A stretch of 64,000 bases of DNA from Pseudomonas entomophila. Its GTDB lineage: Bacteria > Pseudomonadota > Gammaproteobacteria > Pseudomonadales > Pseudomonadaceae. The notes under the pieces were generated by a model. That model was not told the DNA's origin. It saw only the letters and a list, made by a program, of their open reading frames with translations, and ran no database searches. Below are positions 1 to 8,417 of this stretch, piece by piece. The translations under genes and the position numbers were made by a program. The stretch covers positions 3,826,001-3,890,000 of the forward strand of contig NZ_CP070982.1 in the NCBI RefSeq assembly GCF_018417595.1. The letters are read 5' to 3'. The first letter of the stretch is position 1, and every line of letters starts with the position of its first letter.

Positions 1-1
1 C

Positions 2-667
2 GACCACTTGCCACTGGCCAGTGACTACCACCTGGAGCTGGCGGCGCTGGACGGCACGATGGACAACACCGCCGGCAACGGCGTCACCAGCACGGGGCAC
101 AGCAGTCGCGGCTGGGCGGCATTGGGCGAGCTCGGCAAGCGCTTCGATACCCTGCCCTGGACGCCGCGCGTGGCCCTGCGCGGCGGCCTGACCGACAAGC
201 CGGACAACGACAACGACGGTTTTCGCCTCAACCCGATCCAGTCCGACCGCATCACCCGCCAGGGCGCTTACAGCACGCGCCTGACCAGCGCGTTCGTCGC
301 CCTCGACCTGCGCAACCTGAGCTACTACGGCATCGCCCTGGAAACCCGCCCCACCCCGCGCAGCGCCCTGGACCTGCGGGTCACCCAGCTCAACCTGCGC
401 GACCCGGGCGGTGCCCTGCCGATCCGCCTGGCCGCCGATGCCCGCGCCCGGCGCCAGAGCGAACTCAACGCCGGCCTGCACGGCAAGGGCGGCAACGTCG
501 GGCAGATGATCGACCTCAACTACTACTGGAAAATGTTCCCGGTCGCCCTCGACGGCAAGCACCTGGACGTCAACACCCTGGTCAGCGCCAGCTACCTCAA
601 CGCAGGCAGCGCGCTGGACACCGGCGACGACTACCAACTGAGCGTCGGCGTCGTGATCAGCTACTGA
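2..667 (+). CDS. algE: AlgE-like alginate export outer-membrane protein (C-terminal part)
   Basis: The frame is open from the window edge to the TGA at 665-667, so only the last 221 residues are present and the start lies outside the window. The sequence has the alternating hydrophobic/polar pattern of beta strands. It ends in a strand with Leu-Ser-Val-Gly-Val-Val-Ile-Ser-Tyr, an aromatic C terminus typical of outer-membrane barrels recognised by BAM. Family knowledge: AlgE is an 18-stranded barrel that lets the acetylated, epimerised alginate chain out of the cell. The identification rests on the barrel pattern and on the six alginate-type genes that follow; algI starts only 12 bases later. 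A different exporter of the same superfamily is possible because the N-terminal half is not visible. Confidence 0.72.
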   Translation, partial: DHLPLASDYHLELAALDGTMDNTAGNGVTSTGHSSRGWAALGELGKRFDTLPWTPRVALRGGLTDKPDNDNDGFRLNPIQSDRITRQGAYSTRLTSAFVALDLRNLSYYGIALETRPTPRSALDLRVTQLNLRDPGGALPIRLAADARARRQSELNAGLHGKGGNVGQMIDLNYYWKMFPVALDGKHLDVNTLVSASYLNAGSALDTGDDYQLSVGVVISY

Positions 668-679
668 GGGCGGACCGAC

Positions 680-2107
680 ATGATCTTCGCTTCCAATGTG
701 TTCCTGTTCCTCTACCTGCCCCTGTTCCTGGCCATCTACTACCTGGTCCGGCCGCGGTGGCGCTCGCTGGTGATCGTGGCCGCCAGCTACATTTTCTACG
801 CCTGGTGGCGCCCGGACTTCCTGCTGCTGTTCGTCGCCATCACCGCTTGGAACTACGGTTTCGGCCTGGGCATCAAGGCGCGCCTGGACAGCGCTGACAA
901 ACGCGGGGCCTTGCGCCTGCTGTGGCTTGGCGTGGCCGGCAACCTGGCCACGCTCGGCTACTTCAAGTACGCCAATTTCGGCGCCGAGGTGCTGGCCCTG
1001 CTGCTGGCGCCGCTGGGCATCGATACCTGGACCCTGGAAAACATCTTCCTGCCGCTGGGCATCTCGTTCTATGTGTTCCATGCCCTGAGCTACATCGTCG
1101 ACATCTACCGCAAGGACGCCACGCCGACCCGCAGCTTCATCGACTTCGCCGCCTTCGTCGCGCTGTTCCCGCACCTGGTGGCAGGCCCGATCCTGCGCTA
1201 CAGCCAGTTGGCACCGCAACTGCGCCAGCGCAGCCACTCACTGGAGCTGTTCTCCCTGGGCGTGTGCCGCTTCATGCTCGGCTTCATCATGAAGGTGCTG
1301 ATCGCCGACCGTCTGGCGCCGATCAACGCGCTATTCGTCGGCGAAGGCACGCTGCAGTTCAGCGATGCCTGGTTCGGCCTGGTGGTGTCGACGTTGCAGC
1401 TGTACTTCGATTTCGCCGGCTACAGCCATATGGCCCTGGGCCTGGCCTTGATGATGGGGTTTCGCTTCCCGGAAAACTTCAATCAACCCTACGTGTCGCA
1501 GAGCATCACCGAGTTCTGGTCGCGCTGGCACATGACCCTCGCGCATTTTCTGCGCGACTACGTGTACCTGCCGCTGGTGCGCAAGCGCGTGGCCGGCGCC
1601 CTGCCGGCGCTGGTCTGGACCATGTTGCTGTCCGGGCTGTGGCACGGCGCGAGCTTCGCCTTCATCTGCTGGGGGTTGTTCTTCGGGGTGGGGATGGTGC
1701 TGGAGCGTAAGTTCGGCCTGGCCACCAAGCTCAACACGCCTTACCGCCTGGGGCGCAACCTGCGCACGGCGCTGCTGATCACCTTCAGCATGCCGCTGTT
1801 CTTCACCATGGACCTGCGCCACAGCCTCGCCATCTACCAGGCGTTGCTGGGTTTCAACGGCCTCGGCTCGCTGGAGCTGTACGTGCTGGGGGCCTCGAAG
1901 ATGGCCATGAGTTTCGCCGTGGTGGCGCTGGCCTGGCTGGTGCTGGCGGGGATCAACAACGTGCGGTTCTACGCCGGCAACCAGGACGGCTACTTCATGC
2001 GCCATGTGGGTGTGCTGCACAGCCTGTTGCTGTGGGGCGGCTTCCTGCTGGCGCTGAGCAGCCTGGCGGCCAGTTCGTTCTCGCCGTTCCTGTATTTCCA
2101 GTTCTAG
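680..2107 (+). CDS. algI: AlgI-like membrane-bound O-acyltransferase (MBOAT)
   Basis: The 475-residue polytopic inner-membrane protein has about ten hydrophobic segments. MBOAT hallmarks are visible: FWSRWHMTL near residue 280 (His284) and LSGLWHGASF near residue 318. The invariant histidine falls at about His322, as in P. aeruginosa AlgI (520 aa). Family role: it moves acetyl groups from a cytoplasmic donor across the inner membrane to AlgJ/AlgX for O-acetylation of the polymer. The start has a GGGCGGA ribosome-binding site just after the algE-like stop. The protein is about 45 residues shorter than AlgI and could equally be called a WssH/PatA-type acyl exporter. The algJ, algF and algX neighbours favour AlgI. 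Confidence 0.88.
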   Translation: MIFASNVFLFLYLPLFLAIYYLVRPRWRSLVIVAASYIFYAWWRPDFLLLFVAITAWNYGFGLGIKARLDSADKRGALRLLWLGVAGNLATLGYFKYANFGAEVLALLLAPLGIDTWTLENIFLPLGISFYVFHALSYIVDIYRKDATPTRSFIDFAAFVALFPHLVAGPILRYSQLAPQLRQRSHSLELFSLGVCRFMLGFIMKVLIADRLAPINALFVGEGTLQFSDAWFGLVVSTLQLYFDFAGYSHMALGLALMMGFRFPENFNQPYVSQSITEFWSRWHMTLAHFLRDYVYLPLVRKRVAGALPALVWTMLLSGLWHGASFAFICWGLFFGVGMVLERKFGLATKLNTPYRLGRNLRTALLITFSMPLFFTMDLRHSLAIYQALLGFNGLGSLELYVLGASKMAMSFAVVALAWLVLAGINNVRFYAGNQDGYFMRHVGVLHSLLLWGGFLLALSSLAASSFSPFLYFQF

Positions 2108-2165
2108 GAGATCCCTGCTGGGGTGCGTCGATCAACGAATCAACTTTATGTTCTGTGGGAATCAC

Positions 2166-3260
2166 ATGTACCCAGTGATGAAATCGGCCAGCAAGGCCAA
2201 CGGTGTGCTCTTCGCCCTGGTGCTGGCGGCGATGTTCGTCTATTCGCTGCCCCCTGTGGTGAGCTTCGCCCGCAACCAGACCGACGCCTGGAACCTGTTC
2301 GTCGACGGCAAGCTGTTGCGCAAGTTCGAACAGGCCTACGACAAGCGCTTCTTCCTGCGCGATCCGTCGATCGGGCTATGGGCAGACGCCCAGTTCCAAC
2401 TGTTCGGCGAGGGCTCCAGCGGCGTGGTACTGGGCAGGCGCGGCTGGCTCTACACTCGCCAGGAATACCGCGTGCCCAACGACCTGGACGCCAACCTGGC
2501 CCGCCAACTGCAACAGATCACCGAGGTTGCCCAGCGCTTGGCCAGCCATGGCAAGCACCTGGTGCTGCTGCCGCTGCCGATGAAACTTGACATCTACGCC
2601 CAGCACGCCCAGCGCGCCTTCGACCCGCGGGTTTCCAGCCTCTACGCCCGCTTCGTCAGCGACCTGCAAGCCCGGCAGCTGGACGTGGTGGCACTGCGCG
2701 AGGCCTACCTGCGCAACCTGTCCGGGCCAGCGCTGTTCCTCAAGTCCGACACCCACTGGAGCCCGGACGGCGCGCGCCTGTCGGCCTACGAACTGGCCCG
2801 CCAGCGCCCGCAATTGCTGGGTGACCAGGTGTACGTGTCGCACAGGACCGGCGAGAAACAGGTCAAGGGCGACCTGATGAACTACCTGCAGTTCGACCAT
2901 GCGCGCCTGGCGCCGCAGTTCGGCCCCAACCCGATCGAGCTGTACGAGACCCTCAAGGCCGAACAAGACAGTGACGCACTGTTCGCTGAGCAGACCCAGA
3001 ACCTGCTGCTGGTGGGCACCAGCTACAGCAAGATCGACGACTGGAACTTCGTCGGTTTCCTCAAGGAGGCGCTCAACCGCGACCTGCTGTCCATCGCCGT
3101 GGAAGCCCGCGGGCCGTTCGAGGCGATGAACCAGTTCCTGGCCAGCGACCAGTTGCAAGACCCGCGTATCGACACGGTGGTCTGGGAGTTCCCCCTGCGC
3201 ACCCTGCTCGCGCAGCGCCCCGACACAGCCCGTCACACCGCCCAACCCGGGCATTTCTGA
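2166..3260 (+). CDS. algJ: AlgJ-like alginate O-acetyltransferase, periplasmic SGNH-type
   Basis: Start chosen at the ATG at 2166, which has GGGA about seven bases upstream; ATGs at 2148 and 2178 are alternatives. This gives 364 residues. One N-terminal hydrophobic segment (about residues 12-30) acts as an uncleaved anchor or signal, followed by a periplasmic SGNH-like domain. Catalytic features seen are DTHWSPDGA (Asp and His of the triad, about residues 195-197) and VGTSYS (candidate nucleophilic serine, about residue 286). These match the D-x-H and GTSxS elements of AlgJ and AlgX. In the family, AlgJ passes acetyl groups from AlgI on towards AlgX and the polymer. The gene lies between algI and algF in the usual I-J-F order. 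Confidence 0.86.
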   Translation: MYPVMKSASKANGVLFALVLAAMFVYSLPPVVSFARNQTDAWNLFVDGKLLRKFEQAYDKRFFLRDPSIGLWADAQFQLFGEGSSGVVLGRRGWLYTRQEYRVPNDLDANLARQLQQITEVAQRLASHGKHLVLLPLPMKLDIYAQHAQRAFDPRVSSLYARFVSDLQARQLDVVALREAYLRNLSGPALFLKSDTHWSPDGARLSAYELARQRPQLLGDQVYVSHRTGEKQVKGDLMNYLQFDHARLAPQFGPNPIELYETLKAEQDSDALFAEQTQNLLLVGTSYSKIDDWNFVGFLKEALNRDLLSIAVEARGPFEAMNQFLASDQLQDPRIDTVVWEFPLRTLLAQRPDTARHTAQPGHF

Positions 3261-3278
3261 CGTTCAAAGGAGCACCTG

Positions 3279-3908
3279 ATGAAGCCTTCAACCCTGTTCG
3301 CCGCCCTCGCCCTGACGGTCGCCAGCCACTCCACCCTGGCCGCCGAAGGCAACGCCGACCTGTATGACGCCGTGGCCCCGGCCGACTCGACATTCGTGCG
3401 CGTACTCAACCTGTCCGACGCCAACATCGAGGTGACCCTCAGCGGCAAGGTCAACCCCCAGAAGGTCGCCCCAGGGCAACTCGGTGGCTACCGCTTCGTG
3501 CCGGCGGGCGCGCACAAGATCGGCATCGGCGCCAAGGCCATCGAGGCGACTTTGGCGGCCAACGCCGCCAGCACCGTGGTGTACGACGGCAAGCAACTGG
3601 ACCTGATCGCCGACCAGTACGTCAACGAGCCGAAAAAGGCCCAGGTGGCCTTCTACAACCTGACCCCGGCCCAGGCCACGCTGCGCACCGCCGATGGCAA
3701 GCATGAGGTGGTCAAGGCCCTGGCCAACCGCCAGACCGGCGCACGCATGGTCAACGAGATCAAGATCGACTTCGCCGCCTATGTGAATGACAAGGAGGTG
3801 GCCAGTTTCGACGAGCTGTTCCTGAAGAAGGGCCGCTCGTACAGCTATGTGCTGCTGCCAGGCAACCGCAGCTTGAGCCTGGCCAACAGCATCGACCCGA
3901 CCGAGTGA
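3279..3908 (+). CDS. algF: AlgF-like alginate O-acetylation adaptor protein
   Basis: A 209-residue exported protein with a clear signal peptide (charged MKP, hydrophobic core, cleavage near Thr-Leu-Ala-Ala at residue 22) and a mature start NADLYDAVAPADSTFVRV. P. aeruginosa AlgF has 216 residues, is periplasmic and is required for O-acetylation. It has no known catalytic motif and is thought to bridge acetylation components. The start is supported by AAAGGAG eight bases upstream, and the gene begins 18 bases after algJ. Two beta-sandwich-like halves are suggested by the repeated strand-rich pattern. Position after I and J and before X supports the assignment. Little else competes as an explanation. 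Confidence 0.85.
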   Translation: MKPSTLFAALALTVASHSTLAAEGNADLYDAVAPADSTFVRVLNLSDANIEVTLSGKVNPQKVAPGQLGGYRFVPAGAHKIGIGAKAIEATLAANAASTVVYDGKQLDLIADQYVNEPKKAQVAFYNLTPAQATLRTADGKHEVVKALANRQTGARMVNEIKIDFAAYVNDKEVASFDELFLKKGRSYSYVLLPGNRSLSLANSIDPTE

Positions 3909-3938
3909 CGCAACGCCGAACGCAAGGATGACTGGCCC

Positions 3939-5333
3939 ATGAACACCCTCCTCCCCCTCGGCCTGGCGGCCACCCTCGCGCTGCTCAGCTTGCCGGGCCA
4001 GGCGGCCGAGCCTGGCAAACCCGGCTGCGAGAACCTGCAGTGCATGGCCTGCCCGGCCCTGGCCGAACCACGGCACTATGCCGAAGGGCGCATGAAGCTG
4101 ATGCGCCAGATCGTCCCCGGCAAGGAGCGTTGGCTGTTTCGCTCGATGGTCGACCTGACCAACGATTTCGGCATCCCCGCGCCCATGCGCCCGGAGTTCG
4201 CCCGGTTGATGGCCGCGTTTCACCGGCAGGGCATCCAGGTGGCCATGGCGATCCAGCCGACCCGCGGCCTGATGCACCGCGACAAGCTCCAAGCCGATCA
4301 TCTGCTGGGTTTCGACCATGACCGCGCCAGCCGCAACCTTGACGCCTATCTGGGGCAACTGCGCCAGGGCGGCGCGGTGGTGGCGCCAATGATGCAGCTG
4401 GTGCGCCAGCCGCCCAAGGGCGAGTATTTCTTCCGCCGCGACCACCACTGGACCCCGGCCGGCGCCGAAGCCACGGCCAGGCTGATGGCCGAGGAGATCC
4501 GCCGCCAGCCGTTCTACGCTGGCCTGACGAAAAAGCAGTACCGCACCGAGCCCGGGGTGATGGTGCCCAAGGATGGCACCCTGAACCTGGCCCTGAGCTA
4601 CATCTGTGGCAACAACTACGGCTTCCAGTACGTGCGCGGCTACCAGACCGTGCCGCTGGCCAACGACAGCGGCGCCCTGTTCGACGAAGCGCCCGACCCC
4701 GAGGTGATCCTGGTCGGCGACAGCAACGCGGCGGCCCGTGAGGACGAGAGCAAGCAGTTCAACTTCGACGGCTACCTGAAGCAGTACCTGGAGGTGGATA
4801 TCCTCAACTACGCCCTGCCCGGCGTGGGCGAAGATGGCTCGCTGCTGGAATACCTGCTGTCCGCCGACTACAAGCCCGCGGCACCGCCCAAGCTGATCAT
4901 CTGGGAACTGCCGGCCAACTACCGGCTGGACTCACCCTTGATGTACCGCCAGTTGGTGCCGGCTATACAAGGGGGCTGCAAGGCGTCGCAAGCCGTGTTG
5001 GCCACCAAGCTGCAACGCCCGGCGCTGAAAGTCGGCGAACGTATCGAGCTGCTGAGCAACGCCGGCAGTGCACGCCAGACCCTGTCCAACGGCTTCCTCG
5101 ATATCCGCCTGAGCGACAGGAACGTCAAGGACTTCTACCTCCTCGTCTATTACGACAATGGCGCCCGCGACAAGGTGTGGTTCCGCCGCGAGGCGGCGGT
5201 GAGCGGTGGCCAGTATTACCTGGAACTGAGCAAGGCGCCCGAGTTTGCCGGCGCCAACCTGCTCTCGGTGTTCCTCGAGCCGACCAAGGCCGGCACCGCC
5301 GCGACCGAAGTGGAGACACGGTTATGTCTGTGA
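3939..5333 (+). CDS. algX: AlgX-like polymer O-acetyltransferase with C-terminal carbohydrate-binding domain
   Basis: The 464-residue periplasmic protein (signal peptide about residues 1-22) is close to AlgX (474). The SGNH domain shows RRDHHWTPAG with Asp168 and His170, aligning with the AlgX D174/H176 pair. The nucleophile candidate is Ser262 in LVGDSNAA. The classical family has a GTS-type loop here, so the residue is kept but its context differs. Cysteines cluster near the N terminus (residues 30-38). Residues from about 345 on look like the beta-rich carbohydrate-binding module. AlgX is the terminal acetyltransferase and part of the export scaffold. The start has AAGGA upstream. The stop overlaps the algL start by ten bases, implying translational coupling. 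Confidence 0.85.
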   Translation: MNTLLPLGLAATLALLSLPGQAAEPGKPGCENLQCMACPALAEPRHYAEGRMKLMRQIVPGKERWLFRSMVDLTNDFGIPAPMRPEFARLMAAFHRQGIQVAMAIQPTRGLMHRDKLQADHLLGFDHDRASRNLDAYLGQLRQGGAVVAPMMQLVRQPPKGEYFFRRDHHWTPAGAEATARLMAEEIRRQPFYAGLTKKQYRTEPGVMVPKDGTLNLALSYICGNNYGFQYVRGYQTVPLANDSGALFDEAPDPEVILVGDSNAAAREDESKQFNFDGYLKQYLEVDILNYALPGVGEDGSLLEYLLSADYKPAAPPKLIIWELPANYRLDSPLMYRQLVPAIQGGCKASQAVLATKLQRPALKVGERIELLSNAGSARQTLSNGFLDIRLSDRNVKDFYLLVYYDNGARDKVWFRREAAVSGGQYYLELSKAPEFAGANLLSVFLEPTKAGTAATEVETRLCL

Positions 5334-6439
5334 TCGGCAAAGCAGCCCTGGGCTTGTCAAGCGTACTCATCTTGACGCTGTTGCTCCCCCAAGCCCACGC
5401 AGCGCAATCGATCTGGCCGCCACGCGCCACCGCACAGTCGGCCATGATCACCGACTACCGCACCCTGCCCTGCCCGAAGGAGCCGCCACCGCCCTACACC
5501 GGCAGCCTGCTCCTGCAAAGCAAGTACGACCCGCGCGACGCCAGCAAATCCACCCTGCGCGCCAGCCCCGACACCGACAGCGAGCGCATCGCCGGGCAGA
5601 TCAAGCCGTTCATCGCCGGCCTGATCCAGGCCGGCAAACGCTTCCAGCAGGCCAAGAAGCCCAAGCAAGCCAACCTCGCCCTGGCCTGCCAGGCCCAGTG
5701 GCTGGAGCACTGGGCCAAGGCCGGCGCCCTGCTCGCACCGGACGCCAGCAACACCGGCATGGCCGCGCGCAAGTGGGCGTTGGCGGCCATGGCCGGCAGC
5801 GTGCTGCTGACCCAGGCCGCCGCCGACGGCAAGGTGCGCCTGAGCGCCACGCAGCAGCAGTGGTTCACCCGACTAGGCGAGCAGGTGATTCGCGAATACG
5901 CGCCACGCCGCACCTCCACCACCGTGTACTTCAACAACCACGACTACTGGGCCGCCTGGGCCGTGGCCGCCACCGGCATGCTGGTGGGCCGCGACGACTT
6001 CATCCGCTGGGCCGACGGCAACCTGCGCCGGGGCCTGGCCCAGGCCGTGCGCCATGACGACTACGCCTATCTGCCGCTTGAAGTGGCGCGCAGCAAGCTG
6101 GCCGCCAACTACAGCCAATACGCCCTGGTGCCCCTGGTGCTGCTCAGCGAGTCGGCCCGCGCCAACGGCCTGGCCTGGAGCGACGACGACCAGCAGACCC
6201 TTGACCGCTTGGCCCGTTTCGCCGCCCGCAGTGTGCTCGAACCAGGCACCCTGCCCGAGCTCAAGGGCAAGGCCCAAGCCGAAGTCGCCCCCTACAAGCT
6301 GGCCTGGCTGATTCCCTTCCTCGCCCGAGCGCCCGGCCATCGCCTAGCCCGCCAGCTGTACGACGAAGAAGATGGCGAAGTGGACAACTACAGCCAGATC
6401 GGCGGCCCGCTGAAGCCGGCCTACCCCAACCTGCCGTGA
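5324..6439 (+). CDS. algL: AlgL-like periplasmic poly-mannuronate lyase
   Basis: The start is the ATG at 5324 inside the algX end, giving 371 residues (AlgL is about 367). A signal peptide ends near AHA-AQS at residue 26. The mature protein contains QSKYDPRD (the SKY substrate-binding region), NNHDYWAAWA (Asn/His catalytic motif of PL5 lyases) and VARSKLAANYSQYALVPL, whose Arg and Tyr seven residues apart match the catalytic Arg/Tyr spacing of PL5 enzymes. The catalytic set therefore appears intact. In alginate producers the enzyme degrades polymer that strays into the periplasm and is needed for polymer homeostasis. The stop TGA overlaps the GTG at 6436. The following algG-like gene most likely starts at 6454. 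Confidence 0.86.
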   Translation: MSVIGKAALGLSSVLILTLLLPQAHAAQSIWPPRATAQSAMITDYRTLPCPKEPPPPYTGSLLLQSKYDPRDASKSTLRASPDTDSERIAGQIKPFIAGLIQAGKRFQQAKKPKQANLALACQAQWLEHWAKAGALLAPDASNTGMAARKWALAAMAGSVLLTQAAADGKVRLSATQQQWFTRLGEQVIREYAPRRTSTTVYFNNHDYWAAWAVAATGMLVGRDDFIRWADGNLRRGLAQAVRHDDYAYLPLEVARSKLAANYSQYALVPLVLLSESARANGLAWSDDDQQTLDRLARFAARSVLEPGTLPELKGKAQAEVAPYKLAWLIPFLARAPGHRLARQLYDEEDGEVDNYSQIGGPLKPAYPNLP

Positions 6440-6453
6440 ACAAGGACGATCCC

Positions 6454-7947
6454 ATGGCCCCCCTTACCCGCCTTTACTGCCTGGCCGCCCTGCTGCTGGC
6501 AAGCACCGCCCAAGCCTCACCCGCCATCGAAACCCTGCCCCTGGAGCAACACCAACGGCAACTGGCCGAGCTGCGTCAGCAAGCGCACCAGGCGGTAGCC
6601 TTCGAACAGGCCAGCCGTCCACGACCACCAGGCCGTGCCAGCGTCACCCTGCAACCGATGTTCTCGTCCCAGGCCGGCAGCTGGCCGTTCGAGCCCTTCG
6701 TCAACAACGGCCTGTTCCGCGCCATCGCCGGCTACCAGGCGCACCATCCGCAGGCCGTGATGCTGCGCAGTGGCAGCATCACCCTGGCGCAACTGCATGA
6801 CGCGCTGAACGATGCCCGCATCCTCAAGCGCTACAAGGATGGCTACCTGTTGAGTTATCCGCTGATGATCGGGCCGGATGCCGGTCTGGTGCTGGAGGAC
6901 ACTCACCTCTACCTCTACACCTTTTCCGGCACCGCCCTGATCAACCAGGGCTGGCTGGGGCTGAACCGCTCGACACTGGAAAGCATGGCCGGCGACAAAC
7001 CGGGCAACACCGACCGCGCCTGGCGGCCGTTCGTGGTGGCCTGGGCCGGCAGCCACACCCAGGTGGTCGGCTCGACACTCAGGCGCCTGGGCTACAACGC
7101 CAACCTGTCCCGCGGCCTGAGCACTGCGCTCAGCGCCCAGCAACCGGCCGGCTCCCACCCGGCCACGGTGTTGATCGAGAACAGCCTGTTCAGCGAGCTG
7201 TCCAGTGCCGTGGAGTTGCAGCACAGCCAGGCGACCCTCACCGGCAGCCAGTTCGAGCAATCGCAGCAGTACGCCATCGACGTCCGTGACAGCCAGTTGA
7301 ACCTGAGCGGCAACCAGGTGCGTGGCATCGACAACAACAGCGGCGTGCGCCTGCGCGGGCAAACCCGGGCACGGGTGCAGGACAACCTGATCCTCGGCGC
7401 CGCCAAGGCGGCCATCGAGATCAGCGACCAGCGCGGCGCCGTGCTGCTGGCCGGTAATCGCATCGGCGACAGCCGCGGCAATGGCATCCAGTTGCGCAAC
7501 CTTGCGCCCACCCCGTCAGCCCCCTTGCTGATCGACGACAACCTGCTGGCCAGCAGCCAGGGTAGCGCGGTGGACGCCAGTGACGTTGCGGCGTTCGCGC
7601 TGGTAGGCAACCGCATCGGCAATACCCCGGAGTACGCCGTCAGCCTGCGCAACGCCGCGCCGTTGTCCGGGCCGTTGCTGATCAGCGGCAATCACCTCGG
7701 CCAGGTGGGCAAGGCGGTGATGCGGGTCGAGGGGGTCCGGGAGATCGAGCTGGGGCGTAATACCTTCGATGGCAAGGCATTGCTGCAGAACCTGCTGATT
7801 GGCGACCTGCTGCCGTTGCAGGGGCAGGTGCTGGAGGCGACAGTGGCTCGCGGCCAGATTGTGCGGGTGTGTCACGGTAGGAGCGGCTTCAGCCGCGATG
7901 CAGGCAACGCGGTGCATGGCACCCGCCCCGCGGGTGATCGCGGCTGA
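6454..7947 (+). CDS. AlgG-like right-handed beta-helix protein lacking the epimerase DPHD motif
   Basis: The ATG at 6454 has AAGGA seven bases upstream and gives 497 residues with a signal peptide (about 1-21). RPFVVAWAGSHTQVVGSTL (191-209) and the LGYNANLSRGLSTALS stretch after it resemble the AlgG region reading FVVVWGGTET...LGYDKGKSYGITIS. The next 200 residues repeat the NxL/GNxI coils of a parallel beta-helix. Where AlgG has the catalytic YGIDPHDRS, this protein has YAIDVRDSQ (Asp276-Val-Arg-Asp279). The catalytic His is gone, so C5-epimerase activity is unlikely. It may act as a structural guard that channels polymer, a second role known for AlgG. The last 24 or so codons are REP sequence and the TGA lies inside the REP. 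The original C terminus may be lost. Confidence 0.72.
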   Translation: MAPLTRLYCLAALLLASTAQASPAIETLPLEQHQRQLAELRQQAHQAVAFEQASRPRPPGRASVTLQPMFSSQAGSWPFEPFVNNGLFRAIAGYQAHHPQAVMLRSGSITLAQLHDALNDARILKRYKDGYLLSYPLMIGPDAGLVLEDTHLYLYTFSGTALINQGWLGLNRSTLESMAGDKPGNTDRAWRPFVVAWAGSHTQVVGSTLRRLGYNANLSRGLSTALSAQQPAGSHPATVLIENSLFSELSSAVELQHSQATLTGSQFEQSQQYAIDVRDSQLNLSGNQVRGIDNNSGVRLRGQTRARVQDNLILGAAKAAIEISDQRGAVLLAGNRIGDSRGNGIQLRNLAPTPSAPLLIDDNLLASSQGSAVDASDVAAFALVGNRIGNTPEYAVSLRNAAPLSGPLLISGNHLGQVGKAVMRVEGVREIELGRNTFDGKALLQNLLIGDLLPLQGQVLEATVARGQIVRVCHGRSGFSRDAGNAVHGTRPAGDRG

Positions 7948-7960
7948 AGCCGCTCCTACA
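7877..7960. repeat. REP pair (BIME), overlapping the end of the algG-like gene
   Basis: Two inverted copies of the P. putida-type REP core are present: GTAGGAGCGGCTTCAGCCGC at 7877-7896 and its complement ending in GCTCCTAC at 7959. The spacer also contains GCGGG/CCCGC complementarity. It lies between the algG-like coding region and the convergent acetyltransferase gene, and could form a long hairpin that stops transcription from both sides. It encodes the last residues of the algG-like frame. Confidence 0.9.
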
Positions 7961-7969
7961 AGGATCGTG

Positions 7970-8404
7970 TCAGGCCACAGAGCGCTGCATCCGCACGAAA
8001 CATTCGTCCATGCCCACCTCGACGAAGCCCCGGCGCTGGTACAAGCGCCGCGCCGGGTTGCTGCCGAACACCGTCAAGCGCAGCAACGGCAAGCGCCGCT
8101 GCGCCGTCCAGCCGGCCAGTTGCTCCAGTACCCAGCCACCGATACCCCGGCCACGATGTTCAGGCAGCAGGTGCAACTCGCGGATATACAATGCCTGGCG
8201 GTCCTGGCTCAGGCTGCAGAAGCCCAGCACCTGGTCGCCGTCGACCACCAGCCACTGCTCGCGCCAGCCCCAGGCCTCGTCGAAGGCTTCCTCGATCCAC
8301 AGCAGGTCGAATTCACGGTAGTACGGCAGCATGGCGCGGCGGGTCAGGTCACGGGCGAAGGTACGGTGACTGTCGGCGGCGGGGAACAGTTGAAGGGGCA
8401 TCAT
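7970..8404 (-). CDS. GNAT-family N-acetyltransferase
   Basis: The longest frame runs back into the upstream gene. The tandem ATGs at 8404 and 8401 are the likely start, giving about 144 residues. The acetyl-CoA binding signature is visible in YIRELHLLPEHRGRGIGGWV (motif A, R-x2-G-x-G), followed by LRLTVFGSNPARRLYQRRGF, the conserved GNAT C-terminal half. The substrate is unknown; small-molecule or protein N-acetylation is typical. It follows the DUF488 gene by 13 bases on the same strand and is probably co-transcribed with it. No strong ribosome-binding site is seen, consistent with translational coupling. Confidence 0.85.
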   Translation of the reverse strand: MMPLQLFPAADSHRTFARDLTRRAMLPYYREFDLLWIEEAFDEAWGWREQWLVVDGDQVLGFCSLSQDRQALYIRELHLLPEHRGRGIGGWVLEQLAGWTAQRRLPLLRLTVFGSNPARRLYQRRGFVEVGMDECFVRMQRSVA

Positions 8405-8417
8405 CGAACACACGGGG

